A stretch of DNA of 64,000 nt from positions 186,001 through 250,000 of the forward strand of contig CAWAZU010000039.1 of assembly GCA_963786445.1 (NCBI GenBank). The letters are read 5' to 3'. Position numbers and translations under genes: made by a program. The DNA is from JAFKFJ01 sp963786445 (GTDB taxonomy: Bacteria; Pseudomonadota; Alphaproteobacteria; Acetobacterales; Acetobacteraceae). Of the stretch, positions 8,881 through 16,900 are shown piece by piece (positions within the stretch are counted from its first letter, which is position 1; the number at the start of each line of letters is the position of its first letter). A model generated the notes under the pieces. The model saw nothing but the letters and a program-made list of their open reading frames with translations. It was not told where the DNA came from and did no database searches.

Positions 8881-10047
8881 ATGTTCCCATTGCTCTCTCC
8901 CCGCCTCACGCTGGTCGGCGGCGGCAGCGTCGCAAAAGTGGCGGAGGTGCTGCGTCGGCTGGGCCTGGCGCGCCCATTGGTGGTCACCGACCCGCACATG
9001 GTCGCCTCCGGCCTGCTGCGGCGCTGCCTCGACCCGCTGGAGGCCGCGGGGATCGCGGCGCCGGTGTTCTCCGACACCGTCTCCGACCCGACCGACACCG
9101 TGGTCGCGGCAGGTGTGGCGCGGATGAGCGAACAAAAATTCGATTGCCTGATCGGGTTCGGCGGCGGCTCCTCGATCGACACGGCCAAGGCGATGGCGCT
9201 GCTGGCGCTCGGCGAGGCGCCGATGTCGGCCTACAAGATGCCGGCCTCGCCGGACCGTGCGGCGCTGCCGGTGATCGCCGTCCCGACCACCGCCGGCACC
9301 GGCAGCGAGGCCACCCGCGTCACCGTCATCACCGACACCGCGCGCGACGAGAAAATGCTGATCATGGGGCTGGGCTGCCTGCCGCTCGCCGCCATCGTCG
9401 ATTACGAGCTGACCCTCACGGTGCCGAAGCGCACCACCGCCGACACCGGCATCGACAGCCTGACGCACGCGCTGGAAGCTTTCGTCTCGCGCCACGCCAA
9501 TCCGGTGACCGACGGCTGGGCGATGGCGTCGATGGCGCTGATCGGCGCGCATCTGCGCACCGCCTGGCAGGAGCCGCGCAACGCGGCGGCGCGCGAGGCG
9601 ATGATGCTCGGCGCGATGCTCGGGGGGCTGGCGTTCAGCAATGCGTCGGTGGCGCTGGTGCATGGCATGTCGCGGCCGATCGGGGCGCATTTCCACGTGC
9701 CGCACGGCCTCTCCAACGCCATGCTGCTGCCGGCGGTGACGCGGTTCTCGGTCGGCCACGCGCCCGAGCGGTATGCGGCCGCGGCGCGGCAGATCGGCTT
9801 CGCCCGCGCCGAGGACGGCACCGATGCCGCCTGCGCGCTTCTGGTCGAGGGGCTGGCGGCGCTGAACGCCGAACTGGAAGTGCCCAGCCCGCGGGCGTAT
9901 GGCATCGACGCCGCGGCGTGGGACGGGCGGCTGGACATCATGGCGGAGCAGGCACTCGCCTCCGGCAGCCCGGCCAACAACCCACGCGTGCCCGACAAGG
10001 CGGAGCTCGTCGCGCTGTATCGGGCCGTGTATTCCGCCAACGCATGA
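8881..10047 (+). CDS. Iron-containing alcohol dehydrogenase
   Basis: A 388-residue group III alcohol dehydrogenase (FucO/AdhB-like), which interconverts an alcohol and an aldehyde or ketone with NAD(P). The dinucleotide-binding signature GGGSSIDTAKA lies near residue 95. The metal-binding Asp and His occur in DTGIDSLTHALEAF and the later His pair in VHGMSRPIGAHFHVPHG, as expected for an Fe/Zn centre. The substrate cannot be read from sequence. The start is placed at the ATG at 8881. No clear ribosome site precedes it, so an upstream start remains possible. The rhodanese gene follows after 14 bp, suggesting co-transcription. Confidence 0.92.
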   Translation: MFPLLSPRLTLVGGGSVAKVAEVLRRLGLARPLVVTDPHMVASGLLRRCLDPLEAAGIAAPVFSDTVSDPTDTVVAAGVARMSEQKFDCLIGFGGGSSIDTAKAMALLALGEAPMSAYKMPASPDRAALPVIAVPTTAGTGSEATRVTVITDTARDEKMLIMGLGCLPLAAIVDYELTLTVPKRTTADTGIDSLTHALEAFVSRHANPVTDGWAMASMALIGAHLRTAWQEPRNAAAREAMMLGAMLGGLAFSNASVALVHGMSRPIGAHFHVPHGLSNAMLLPAVTRFSVGHAPERYAAAARQIGFARAEDGTDAACALLVEGLAALNAELEVPSPRAYGIDAAAWDGRLDIMAEQALASGSPANNPRVPDKAELVALYRAVYSANA

Positions 10048-10061
10048 CAGGGGAAGGTGTG

Positions 10062-10439
10062 ATGCCGACGACGCTGAAGGACATGATGGCCGAGGCGAAC
10101 GCAGCGGTGCCGCGGCTGCCGCCCGATCAGGTGGCGGCGCGGCAGGCGAAGGGCGCGGTGCTGCTGGACGTGCGCGACCCGACCGAGGTGGCCGCCAGCG
10201 GCAAAATCGCGGGCGCCCTCGCGGTCTCCCGCGGCATGCTGGAGTTCCGCGCCGATCCGGCCAGCCCGTCACGCCACCCGGCGCTGCGGCCGGACGCGCC
10301 GGTGCTGGTCTATTGCGCCTCCGGCGGGCGCTCGGCGCTGGCCGGGCGGACGTTGCGGGAACTCGGCTACACGCAGGTGTTCAACGCCGGCGGGTTCAAG
10401 GAACTGGCCGACGCGGGGTTGCCCGTGGAGCCGGGCTGA
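10062..10439 (+). CDS. Rhodanese-like domain protein
   Basis: A 125-residue single-domain rhodanese. Such proteins move sulfane sulfur through a persulfide on an active-site Cys. The domain begins at KGAVLLDVRDPTEVAASG and carries the catalytic loop CASGGRS, preceded by VLVY and followed by the LRELGYTQVFNAGGF block, all typical of the family. The ATG at 10062 has a GGGGAAGG ribosome site. An in-frame ATG at 10044 overlaps the dehydrogenase stop (ATGA) and would add six residues. It is probably co-transcribed with the alcohol dehydrogenase. The acceptor is unknown. Confidence 0.9.
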   Translation: MPTTLKDMMAEANAAVPRLPPDQVAARQAKGAVLLDVRDPTEVAASGKIAGALAVSRGMLEFRADPASPSRHPALRPDAPVLVYCASGGRSALAGRTLRELGYTQVFNAGGFKELADAGLPVEPG

Positions 10440-10547
10440 CCAGGCAAAAATTGCTCAGCTGAATCTGATCGCAACCGATCCGCTTGGTGCTATGTTAACA
10501 CTTCGTCCCGACGATCTCCGGGTGAACGAGCAGGAGCGGCTGCGGCG

Positions 10548-10682
10548 ATGGATGCGGACGACGTTGTTTCCCCTGTCCCTGCGCGCAGGCGCACGCGCAG
10601 GCCGTGGCCGACCGGGGCGACGACGCTGCTGGCGATTGCGGCGCTGGTCGCGGCCTGGGCGGTGCTGGTGCTGCGCGGCTGA
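10548..10682 (+). CDS. Small single-pass membrane protein (44 residues, hypothetical)
   Basis: A short reading frame encoding an Arg- and Pro-rich N-terminus (PARRRTRRPWPTG) followed by one hydrophobic helix, TTLLAIAALVAAWAVLVLRG, at the very end. The positive cluster before the helix predicts an N-in orientation. An AGGAG ribosome-site-like sequence at 10532-10536 lies 11 bp upstream. It fills an otherwise empty gap and ends 47 bp before the DMT transporter. I do not recognise the family. Coding status is uncertain, because alternative frames are also open in such GC-rich DNA. Confidence 0.4.
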   Translation: MDADDVVSPVPARRRTRRPWPTGATTLLAIAALVAAWAVLVLRG

Positions 10683-10729
10683 CCGCCGCCGCTCGACAGG
10701 CTTGAGCGGAACGCGCTAGCAGCCGGCGC

Positions 10730-11644
10730 ATGAGCGTGCGGCTGGGGCAGCGGAGCGGCGGCATCGACGGCGCATGGCTGCTCCGCTACGGGGCGCCGCC
10801 GCTGTTCGTGCTGCTGTGGTCGAGCGGCTTCATCTTCGTCCGCATCGCGCTGGACTATACCAATCCGCTGACGCTGCTGGCGGTGCGCTACGCGCTGGTC
10901 GAGGCGGTGCTGCTGCCGGTGGCGCTGCTGCTGCGCCCGGCGCTGCCGCGCGGCGCCGCCTGGGTGCATCTGGCGGTGGTCGGGCTGCTGGTGCAGGCGG
11001 GGCATTTCGCGTTCATCAACCTCTCGCTCGCGCACGGCTTCGCGCCGGGGGCCTCGGCGCTGATCACCTGCCTGCAGCCGATCCTGGTCGGGCTGCTGGC
11101 CCCGTTCCTCGCCGGCGAGCACGTGTCGGCACGGCGCTGGCTGGGGCTGGCGCTGGGTCTGGCGGGGGCGGTGGTGGTGATCCTGGCGCGCTCGGAACTC
11201 GGCGGGCTGAAGCTGGTCGGGCTGCTGTTCTCGGTCGGCGCGCTGCTGGCGATCACCGCCGGCACGCTGTACGAGCGCCGCTACGGCAGTTTCGTGCATC
11301 CGGTGACGGCGAGCCTGCTGCAATGCGGCGTCGGGCTGCTGGTGTCGCTGCCGCTGGCGGCGTGGCTGGAGCCGATGCGGTTCCAGGTCACGACCGGGCT
11401 GGTGGTGGCGCTGGCCTATCTGGTGCTGGCCAATTCGATCGTGGCGCTGACGCTGCTGCTGGTGATGGTGCGGCTGGGCGAGGCGTCGCGCGTCTCGGCG
11501 CTGTTCTTCCTGGTGCCGCCGACCACCGCGGTGATCGCCTGGGCGGTGCTGGGCAACACGCTGCCGCCGCTGGGCTGGCTCGGGCTCGGCGTCTCGGCCG
11601 GCGGGGTGGCGATCGTGACGCTGGAGCGGCGGCGGCGCGGCTGA
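10730..11644 (+). CDS. DMT superfamily (EamA) transporter
   Basis: A 304-residue inner-membrane protein with about ten hydrophobic helices in two EamA repeats. The first starts at PPLFVLLWSSGFIFVRIAL, and the second holds LVPPTTAVIAWAVLG. The length and the LQPILVGLLAPFL motif in repeat one are typical of drug/metabolite exporters of the RhaT/YdcZ kind. The substrate is unknown. It lies 64 bp upstream of the urate oxidase gene on the same strand, so it could move a purine metabolite. That is inference from position only. Confidence 0.9.
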   Translation: MSVRLGQRSGGIDGAWLLRYGAPPLFVLLWSSGFIFVRIALDYTNPLTLLAVRYALVEAVLLPVALLLRPALPRGAAWVHLAVVGLLVQAGHFAFINLSLAHGFAPGASALITCLQPILVGLLAPFLAGEHVSARRWLGLALGLAGAVVVILARSELGGLKLVGLLFSVGALLAITAGTLYERRYGSFVHPVTASLLQCGVGLLVSLPLAAWLEPMRFQVTTGLVVALAYLVLANSIVALTLLLVMVRLGEASRVSALFFLVPPTTAVIAWAVLGNTLPPLGWLGLGVSAGGVAIVTLERRRRG

Positions 11645-11708
11645 CGCGACGCCGGTTGCGCGCGGGGCGCGTGGCGATCAGGATTGCGCGAGGGAAAAAG
11701 GATTGCCG

Positions 11709-12902
11709 ATGCCGCTCGGGCTGCTGACCGACTGGGCCGAACTGCTGGTCCGCTGGACGCACGTGATCGCCGGCATCGCCTGGATCGGCAGTTCGTTCTA
11801 CTTCATCGCGCTGGACGCCAGCCTCAGGCACGCGCCGCACCTCGACCGGCGGGTCAAGGGCGAGACCTGGCAGGTGCATGGCGGCGGCTTCTACCAGATG
11901 CAGAAATTCGTCGTGGTGCCGGAGTTCATGCCCGACGAGCTGACCTGGTTCAAATGGGAAGCCTACACGACCTGGATCTTCGGCTTTCTGCTCCTGGTGC
12001 TGGTGTATTACCTGCACCCGAGCGTCTATCTGATCGACCCGTCGGTGCTGGACATCACGCCGTACGATGCGGTGGTGGTCGGCGTCGCCTCGCTGGTGGC
12101 GGGCTGGGTGGTCTATGACCAGCTCTGCAAGTCCTGGATCGGGCAGGACACGATGCGGCTGGCGCTGGTCGGCTTCGTGCTGCTGGTGGTGACGGCGTTC
12201 GGCTACACGCACGTGTTCTCCGGGCGCGGCGCGTTCATCCATGTCGGCGCGCTGGTCGGCACGATCATGGTGGGCAACGTGTTTTTGCTCATCATCCCGA
12301 ACCAGCGCATCGTGGTGCGCGAACTGATCGCCGGGCGCACGCCCGACCCGGCGCTGGGCGAGGCGGCGAAGCAGCGCTCGATCCACAACAACTACCTGAC
12401 ACTGCCGGTCGTGTTCACGATGCTGAGCAACCACTACGCCTTCGTCTATACCGGGCGGTGGAGCTGGCTGGTGCTGGCGGCGGTGTTCGTGGCGAGTTTT
12501 CTCGTGCGGCACTGGTTCAACACCATGCATACGGGGGCCAAGCCGGACTGGCGGCTGTGGCCGGCGGCGGCGGTGCCGATGATTTTTGCCGCCGGGCTGA
12601 CATGGCTCGGGCAGCCGCGGGTCGGCGCGGCGACCGGCCGGGTGACGTTCGCCGACGTGCAGGGGATCATCACCGCGCGCTGCGCCGTGTGCCATCAGGC
12701 GCACCCGGACTTCATGGGCATCACCGAGGCGCCGAAAGGGATCATGCTGGATTCGCCGTCGCGCATCGTCGCGCTGGCGCCGCAAATTTATCAGCAGGCG
12801 GTGGTGACGCGGGCGATGCCGCTGGCCAACCTGACGCACATCACCGAGGCACAGCGCCAGCAGATCGCGGCCTGGGTGCAGCAGGGAGCGAAGGGACCAT
12901 GA
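11709..12902 (+). CDS. puuD: Urate hydroxylase PuuD with C-terminal cytochrome c domain
   Basis: A 397-residue membrane-bound urate oxidase that converts urate to 5-hydroxyisourate using a respiratory electron acceptor rather than free oxygen. The N-terminal DUF989 membrane domain begins with LLVRWTHVIAGIAWIGSSFYF and contains further helices to about residue 300. The C-terminal cytochrome c domain carries the heme-attachment motif CAVCH (residues 325-329), with a candidate axial Met in RAMPLANLTH. The ATG at 11709 is preferred to a TTG two codons upstream. Its stop overlaps the start of the hydroxyisourate hydrolase gene (ATGA), and that enzyme consumes its product, so the pair forms a coupled pathway unit. 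Confidence 0.93.
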   Translation: MPLGLLTDWAELLVRWTHVIAGIAWIGSSFYFIALDASLRHAPHLDRRVKGETWQVHGGGFYQMQKFVVVPEFMPDELTWFKWEAYTTWIFGFLLLVLVYYLHPSVYLIDPSVLDITPYDAVVVGVASLVAGWVVYDQLCKSWIGQDTMRLALVGFVLLVVTAFGYTHVFSGRGAFIHVGALVGTIMVGNVFLLIIPNQRIVVRELIAGRTPDPALGEAAKQRSIHNNYLTLPVVFTMLSNHYAFVYTGRWSWLVLAAVFVASFLVRHWFNTMHTGAKPDWRLWPAAAVPMIFAAGLTWLGQPRVGAATGRVTFADVQGIITARCAVCHQAHPDFMGITEAPKGIMLDSPSRIVALAPQIYQQAVVTRAMPLANLTHITEAQRQQIAAWVQQGAKGP

Positions 12903-13252
12903 GCGGCGGGCGGCTGACCACGCATGTGCTGGACACGGCGGCGGGCCGCCCGGCTGCCGGGCTGAGGCTGGAACTGTTCCGGCTGGAGGGTGCGGCGCGG
13001 CAGCATCTCGGCAGTTTCCGCACCAATGCCGACGGCCGCTGTGACGCGCCGCTGCTGGCGGGGGCGGCACTGGCGGCGGGCGACTACGAGATCGTGTTCG
13101 GCGTCGGCGCATGGCGGGCGGCGCAGGGCACGGCGGAGGCGGGGTTTTATGACGAGGTGCCGATCCGGTTCCGGGTTGGCGATCCGGCGGGGCACTACCA
13201 CGTGCCGCTGATCCTGGCGCCGTTCGGATATTCGACATACCGGGGGAGCTGA
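12899..13252 (+). CDS. uraH: 5-hydroxyisourate hydrolase (transthyretin-like)
   Basis: A 117-residue HIUase that hydrolyses the unstable product of urate oxidation to OHCU. It has the N-terminal signature LTTHVLDTAAGRPAAG with the catalytic His, a central FYDEVPIRF block, and the diagnostic C-terminal tetrapeptide YRGS. The length is typical for the family. The ATG overlaps the puuD stop by 4 bp, and the racemase-like gene starts 2 bp after its stop. No OHCU decarboxylase gene is in the window, so the next step must be encoded elsewhere or occur spontaneously. Confidence 0.95.
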   Translation: MSGGRLTTHVLDTAAGRPAAGLRLELFRLEGAARQHLGSFRTNADGRCDAPLLAGAALAAGDYEIVFGVGAWRAAQGTAEAGFYDEVPIRFRVGDPAGHYHVPLILAPFGYSTYRGS

Positions 13253-13254
13253 AC

Positions 13255-13998
13255 GTGCGCCTCCTGCTCGCCAACCCCAACACCACGCAAGCCGTCACCG
13301 ACACGATCGCCGCCGCCGCGCGCGGCGTCGCCGCGCCCGGCACCGCGATCGTGCCCGTCACCGCCCGCTTCGGCGCGCGCGTGATCGGCACGCGGGCGGA
13401 AATGGCGATCGCCGAACACGCGGCGCTCGACCTGCTGGCGCGCGAGGCCGCGGGATGCGACGCCGCGATCATCGGCGCCTCGATCAACTCCGGCCTGCGC
13501 GCCGCGCGCGAGATGCTGGCGATCCCGGTGCTCGGGCTGACCGAATCGGCGCTGCATGTCGCCTGCCTCGTCGGCGGGCGGTTCGGCACGGTCACGCTGT
13601 CACGGCGCAGCGCCTATCCGCTGCGCGAGATGGTCGAGGGCTACGGCCTGGCGTCGCGCTGCGGCGGCATGCGCGCGGTCGATGCCAACCCGCTCGATCT
13701 GCTGACAGCACCGGAGCGGATCGCCGAGCTGATCGTCGCCGCGGCGGAACACCTGATCGCCGAGGACATGGTCGATGTCGTGGTGCTGATCGGTGCGGTG
13801 ATGGCGGCGATGCCGGTGCGGGTGCAGCCGCGGCTGCCCGTGCCGGTGATCGAGGGCGTGAGCTGCGCGGTGGCCCTTGCCGAGTCGCTGGTGCGGCTGC
13901 GGTTGCCGAAGGCGCGCGCGGGCGGCTACGCGGCGCTGCCGCGGCGGGAACTCACGGGCGTGGACGCGGCGCTGGCGGCGCGGTTCACAGGATCGTAA
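13255..13998 (+). CDS. Asp/Glu/hydantoin racemase family protein lacking both catalytic cysteines
   Basis: A 247-residue member of the allantoin/hydantoin racemase family, identified by the opening MRLLLANPNTTQAVTDTI, the IGTRAEMAIAEHAAL block and the PVLGLTESALHVA region. Its place after PuuD and HIUase suggests a role like HpxA, which racemises allantoin. Enzymes of this family use two Cys as acid/base pair. Here the first site reads GASINSG (residues 74-80) and the second VLIGAVMA (177-184), with no Cys at either. The protein may be inactive, use other residues or act on another substrate. The start is a GTG, 2 bp after the uraH stop. Confidence 0.82.
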   Translation: MRLLLANPNTTQAVTDTIAAAARGVAAPGTAIVPVTARFGARVIGTRAEMAIAEHAALDLLAREAAGCDAAIIGASINSGLRAAREMLAIPVLGLTESALHVACLVGGRFGTVTLSRRSAYPLREMVEGYGLASRCGGMRAVDANPLDLLTAPERIAELIVAAAEHLIAEDMVDVVVLIGAVMAAMPVRVQPRLPVPVIEGVSCAVALAESLVRLRLPKARAGGYAALPRRELTGVDAALAARFTGS

Positions 13999-14030
13999 AC
14001 AGGGGCCGCTCCACAAGCACGAGGCTCCGC

Positions 14031-14276
14031 ATGTCCGCAACCGCCCCCACCATCGCCCAGAAGGCGCCGTTCCAGGTCAGGCTGGAGGCCGGGAAATCCT
14101 ATTGGTGGTGCGCCTGCGGAAAAAGCGCGTCGCAGCCGTTCTGCGACGGCTCGCACAAGGGCAGCGGTTTTGCGCCGATGGAGCACAAGGCGGCGGCGGA
14201 CGGCGAGGCCTGGTTCTGCGGCTGCAAGCACAGCGCCGCCAAGCCGATGTGCGACGGCAGCCACAAGCGGCTCTGA
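14031..14276 (+). CDS. Double CDGSH iron-sulfur domain protein
   Basis: An 81-residue protein made of two CDGSH domains, each able to hold a [2Fe-2S] cluster with three Cys and one His. The first reads CACGKSASQPFCDGSHKG (about residues 27-44), the second CGCKHSAAKPMCDGSHK (about 63-79). There is no membrane anchor, unlike mitoNEET, so a soluble redox or cluster-transfer role is likely, though the partner is unknown. It lies 32 bp after the racemase-like gene and 9 bp before the aminotransferase gene. Confidence 0.92.
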   Translation: MSATAPTIAQKAPFQVRLEAGKSYWWCACGKSASQPFCDGSHKGSGFAPMEHKAAADGEAWFCGCKHSAAKPMCDGSHKRL

Positions 14277-14285
14277 GCGGGCCGC

Positions 14286-15647
14286 GTGGCCTCCAACTCC
14301 GGCATCGTCGCGGCCTGGCGCGAGCGGACGCCCGGCTCGGCGGAACTCGCCCGCGAGGCGGCCGGGCTGTTCCCGAGCGGCATCACCCATGACGCGCGGC
14401 TGCAGGACCCGTACGGCCCCTCCATCGCCCGCGCCCAGGGCGGCCACAAATGGGACGTGGACGGCAACCGCTACGTCGATTTCTACGGCGGCCACGGCGC
14501 GCTGATCCTCGGCCACGCGCATCCCGAGGTGACCGCGGCGATCGCCGCCGCCGCCGCCGAGGGCACGCAGTTCGGCGCCAGCCATCCGCGCGAGGTCGCG
14601 TGGGCGGCGCAGATCAGGCGCATGGTGCCGTCCTGCGAGCGCATCCGCTTCACGTCATCCGGCACCGAGGCGACGCTGATGGCGGTGCGGCTGGCGCGCG
14701 CCTTCACCGGGCGGCCAAAGCTGCTGCGCTTCACGGGGCATTTCCACGGCTGGCACGACCACATGACCGCCGGCGTCGCCAGCCATTTCGACGGCTCGCC
14801 GACGCCGGGCGTGCTGGCGGGCGTCGCCGAGGGCGTGGTGCTGGCGCCGCCGGGCGACCTGGAGGCGGTGGAGCGGCTGCTGGAGACCGGCGAGGTGGCG
14901 GCGGCGATCCTGGAGCCGACCGGCGCCAGCTTCGGCCAGGTGCCGCTGCGCCCGGAGTTTTTACGCGCGCTGCGGCGTCTGACCGAGCGGCACGGCACGC
15001 TGCTGATCCTGGACGAAGTGGTGACCGGGTTCCGCATCGACCCCGGTGGGGCGCAGGCGGCGTTCGGCGTGCGGCCCGACCTCAGCACGTTGGCAAAAAT
15101 CGTCGCCGGCGGCATGCCGGGGGCGGCAGTGGGCGGGCGCAAGGAGATTCTCGACCTGCTGGACTTCGCCGCGGCACCCGCAGCGGGGCGGGAGAAGATC
15201 GGGCACCAGGGCACCTACAACGCCAACCCGGTCGCCGCCGCCGCCGGCATCGCGTGCCTGCGCATCGTCGAGCGCGGCGCGGCGATCGCCCGTGCCGATG
15301 CCACCGCCGCCGAACTGCGCGCGGCGCTGAACGCCGTGCTGGCGGAGGAGCGTCTGCCCTGGGCGGCGTATGGCGAGTCCTCGAGTTTCCATGTTTTCCT
15401 CAACCCGGCCGGGCGCGACGTGACCCCGGAGCGGTTCGACCCGTTCGACTGCACGATGCAGGAGTTGAAGAGCCCGCCGGCGCGGCTCGTCTCGCGGTTG
15501 CGGCTGGCGCTGCTGCTGCACGGGGTCGATGTGAACAGCCGGCTCTCCGGCTTCACCTCGGCGGCGCATGACGCGGCGGACGTGGCCGAGGTGGCGCGGG
15601 CGCTGCGCGCCAGCCTGCGCATGCTGCGCGACGAGGGCGAGCTCTGA
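14286..15647 (+). CDS. Class III PLP-dependent aminotransferase (glutamate-1-semialdehyde aminomutase-like)
   Basis: A 453-residue fold-type I PLP enzyme. The cofactor-binding Asp is in ILDEVVTGFR, and the Schiff-base Lys is K271 in STLAKIVAGGMPGAA. The motif SSGTEATLMAVRLARA binds the PLP phosphate. The overall sequence resembles glutamate-1-semialdehyde 2,1-aminomutase relatives annotated as 'aspartate aminotransferase family'. It is unlikely to be HemL, because alphaproteobacteria make 5-aminolevulinate from glycine and because it follows a purine-catabolism cluster. An amino-group transfer in nitrogen use is plausible but unproven. The start is a GTG with a weak ribosome site. Confidence 0.88.
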   Translation: MASNSGIVAAWRERTPGSAELAREAAGLFPSGITHDARLQDPYGPSIARAQGGHKWDVDGNRYVDFYGGHGALILGHAHPEVTAAIAAAAAEGTQFGASHPREVAWAAQIRRMVPSCERIRFTSSGTEATLMAVRLARAFTGRPKLLRFTGHFHGWHDHMTAGVASHFDGSPTPGVLAGVAEGVVLAPPGDLEAVERLLETGEVAAAILEPTGASFGQVPLRPEFLRALRRLTERHGTLLILDEVVTGFRIDPGGAQAAFGVRPDLSTLAKIVAGGMPGAAVGGRKEILDLLDFAAAPAAGREKIGHQGTYNANPVAAAAGIACLRIVERGAAIARADATAAELRAALNAVLAEERLPWAAYGESSSFHVFLNPAGRDVTPERFDPFDCTMQELKSPPARLVSRLRLALLLHGVDVNSRLSGFTSAAHDAADVAEVARALRASLRMLRDEGEL

Positions 15648-15739
15648 CCGCCCCGGCTTGCCGCCGTGCAACGGTTCGTCGCGTGCGGCGTATCAGCCGG
15701 CAGCCGGCGTGACCGGAGCAACCGAGGAGGCAGCAGCAG

Positions 15740-15991
15740 ATGAGCGGCGATCAGGCGGAAGGCACCATCCGCGACATGGCCGGCAAGGCGCAGGAGGCGG
15801 CGGGCCGGATGATGGGCGACAGCGCGACCGAGATGCGCGGCCAGGCGCGCCAGTTCGCCGGCCAGGCGCAGAGTGCGTTCGGCGATGCCGTCGAGACCGT
15901 GCGCGACCTGACCAACGACCAGCCGCTGATCGCGCTGCTGGTGGCGGCCGGCGTGGGTTTCCTCGCCGGCATGCTGATGGCGCGCCGCTAG
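15740..15991 (+). CDS. CsbD-like stress protein with a C-terminal membrane helix
   Basis: An 83-residue protein. The N-terminal part (AEGTIRDMAGKAQEAAGRM, then EMRGQARQFAGQAQ) is the amphipathic, Ala/Gly/Gln-rich pattern of CsbD proteins. One hydrophobic helix, LIALLVAAGVGFLAGMLMA, ends in RR and resembles the anchor of ElaB/YqjD-type proteins. It probably sits on the inner face of the inner membrane and is linked to stress in related families. A strong GAGGAGG ribosome site precedes the ATG. It stands alone between the aminotransferase and enoyl-CoA hydratase genes. Confidence 0.85.
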   Translation: MSGDQAEGTIRDMAGKAQEAAGRMMGDSATEMRGQARQFAGQAQSAFGDAVETVRDLTNDQPLIALLVAAGVGFLAGMLMARR

Positions 15992-16051
15992 ACGGTTGAA
16001 CCCGCCGGCACTTCTGCGCCAGCATCGCCGCCTGTGCGGGGGGAGGCGGTG

Positions 16052-16900
16052 GTGACGGGTTCGCAGATCGGCGGGCGTTTCGACGCCGCTTCCGACGTTG
16101 CTCGGCATGTGCGCTGCGCGCTCGACGGCCGCGTGGCGACGGTCACGCTCGATCGTCCGGAGCGAAAGAACCCGCTTACGTTCGAGAGCTATGCCGAACT
16201 GCGCGACCTGTTCCGCGGGCTCGCGGCGTCGCGCGAGGTGCGGGCGGTGGTGCTGACCGGGGCGGCGGGCAATTTCTGCTCGGGCGGCGACGTCCACGAC
16301 ATCATCGGCCCGCTGGTGCGCATGCGCGAGGCGGGCGATACGCTCGGGCTGCTCGATTTCACGCGCATGACCGGGGATCTGGTGCGCGCCATGCGCGCCT
16401 GCCCGCAGCCGATCGTCGCTGCGATCGACGGCGTGTGCGCCGGCGCCGGCGCGATCCTGGCGATGGCGTCGGACCTGCGTTTCGGCACGGTGCGCAGCAA
16501 GGTGGCGTTCCTGTTCGTGCGCGTCGGGCTGGCGGGCGCCGATATGGGGGCGTGCAACATCCTGCCGCGCATCATCGGCGCCGGCCGCGCCGCCGAACTG
16601 CTCTACACCGGGCGTTCGATGGGCGGCGAGGAGGCCGAACGTTTTGGCTTCTACAACCGGCTGTGCGCGCCCGAGTCGGTGCTGGCCGAGGCAACGGCGC
16701 TGGCGGCGGAACTGGCCGCGGGGCCGACGGCCGCGCATGCGATGACGAAACGCTGCCTGCATCAGGAATGGAGCATGGACATCGACACCGCGATCGAGGC
16801 GGAGGCGCAGGCGCAGGCGCTGTGCATGCAGACGCACGATTTTGTCCGTGCCTACGAGGCATTCGCCAACAAGCGCAAGCCGGTGTTCGAGGGCGATTGA
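16052..16900 (+). CDS. Enoyl-CoA hydratase/isomerase family protein
   Basis: A 282-residue crotonase-fold enzyme. The oxyanion-hole and CoA-binding region shows GNFCSGGDVHDI and then IDGVCAGAGAILAMASDLRFG, and the later VGLAGADMGACNILPRIIG is typical of one hydratase subgroup. It likely hydrates or isomerises an enoyl-CoA intermediate. The GTG at 16052 is chosen because GGGAGG lies 5-6 bp upstream; a GTG at 16034 would add six residues. The stop overlaps the acyl-CoA dehydrogenase ATG (TGATG), so the two probably catalyse consecutive steps in one catabolic route. Confidence 0.9.
   Translation: MTGSQIGGRFDAASDVARHVRCALDGRVATVTLDRPERKNPLTFESYAELRDLFRGLAASREVRAVVLTGAAGNFCSGGDVHDIIGPLVRMREAGDTLGLLDFTRMTGDLVRAMRACPQPIVAAIDGVCAGAGAILAMASDLRFGTVRSKVAFLFVRVGLAGADMGACNILPRIIGAGRAAELLYTGRSMGGEEAERFGFYNRLCAPESVLAEATALAAELAAGPTAAHAMTKRCLHQEWSMDIDTAIEAEAQAQALCMQTHDFVRAYEAFANKRKPVFEGD

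Noticed and set aside
14286..15647. HemL (glutamate-1-semialdehyde aminomutase for heme synthesis)
   Set aside because: Alphaproteobacteria use ALA synthase, and the sequence fits the broader aminotransferase relatives beside catabolic genes.
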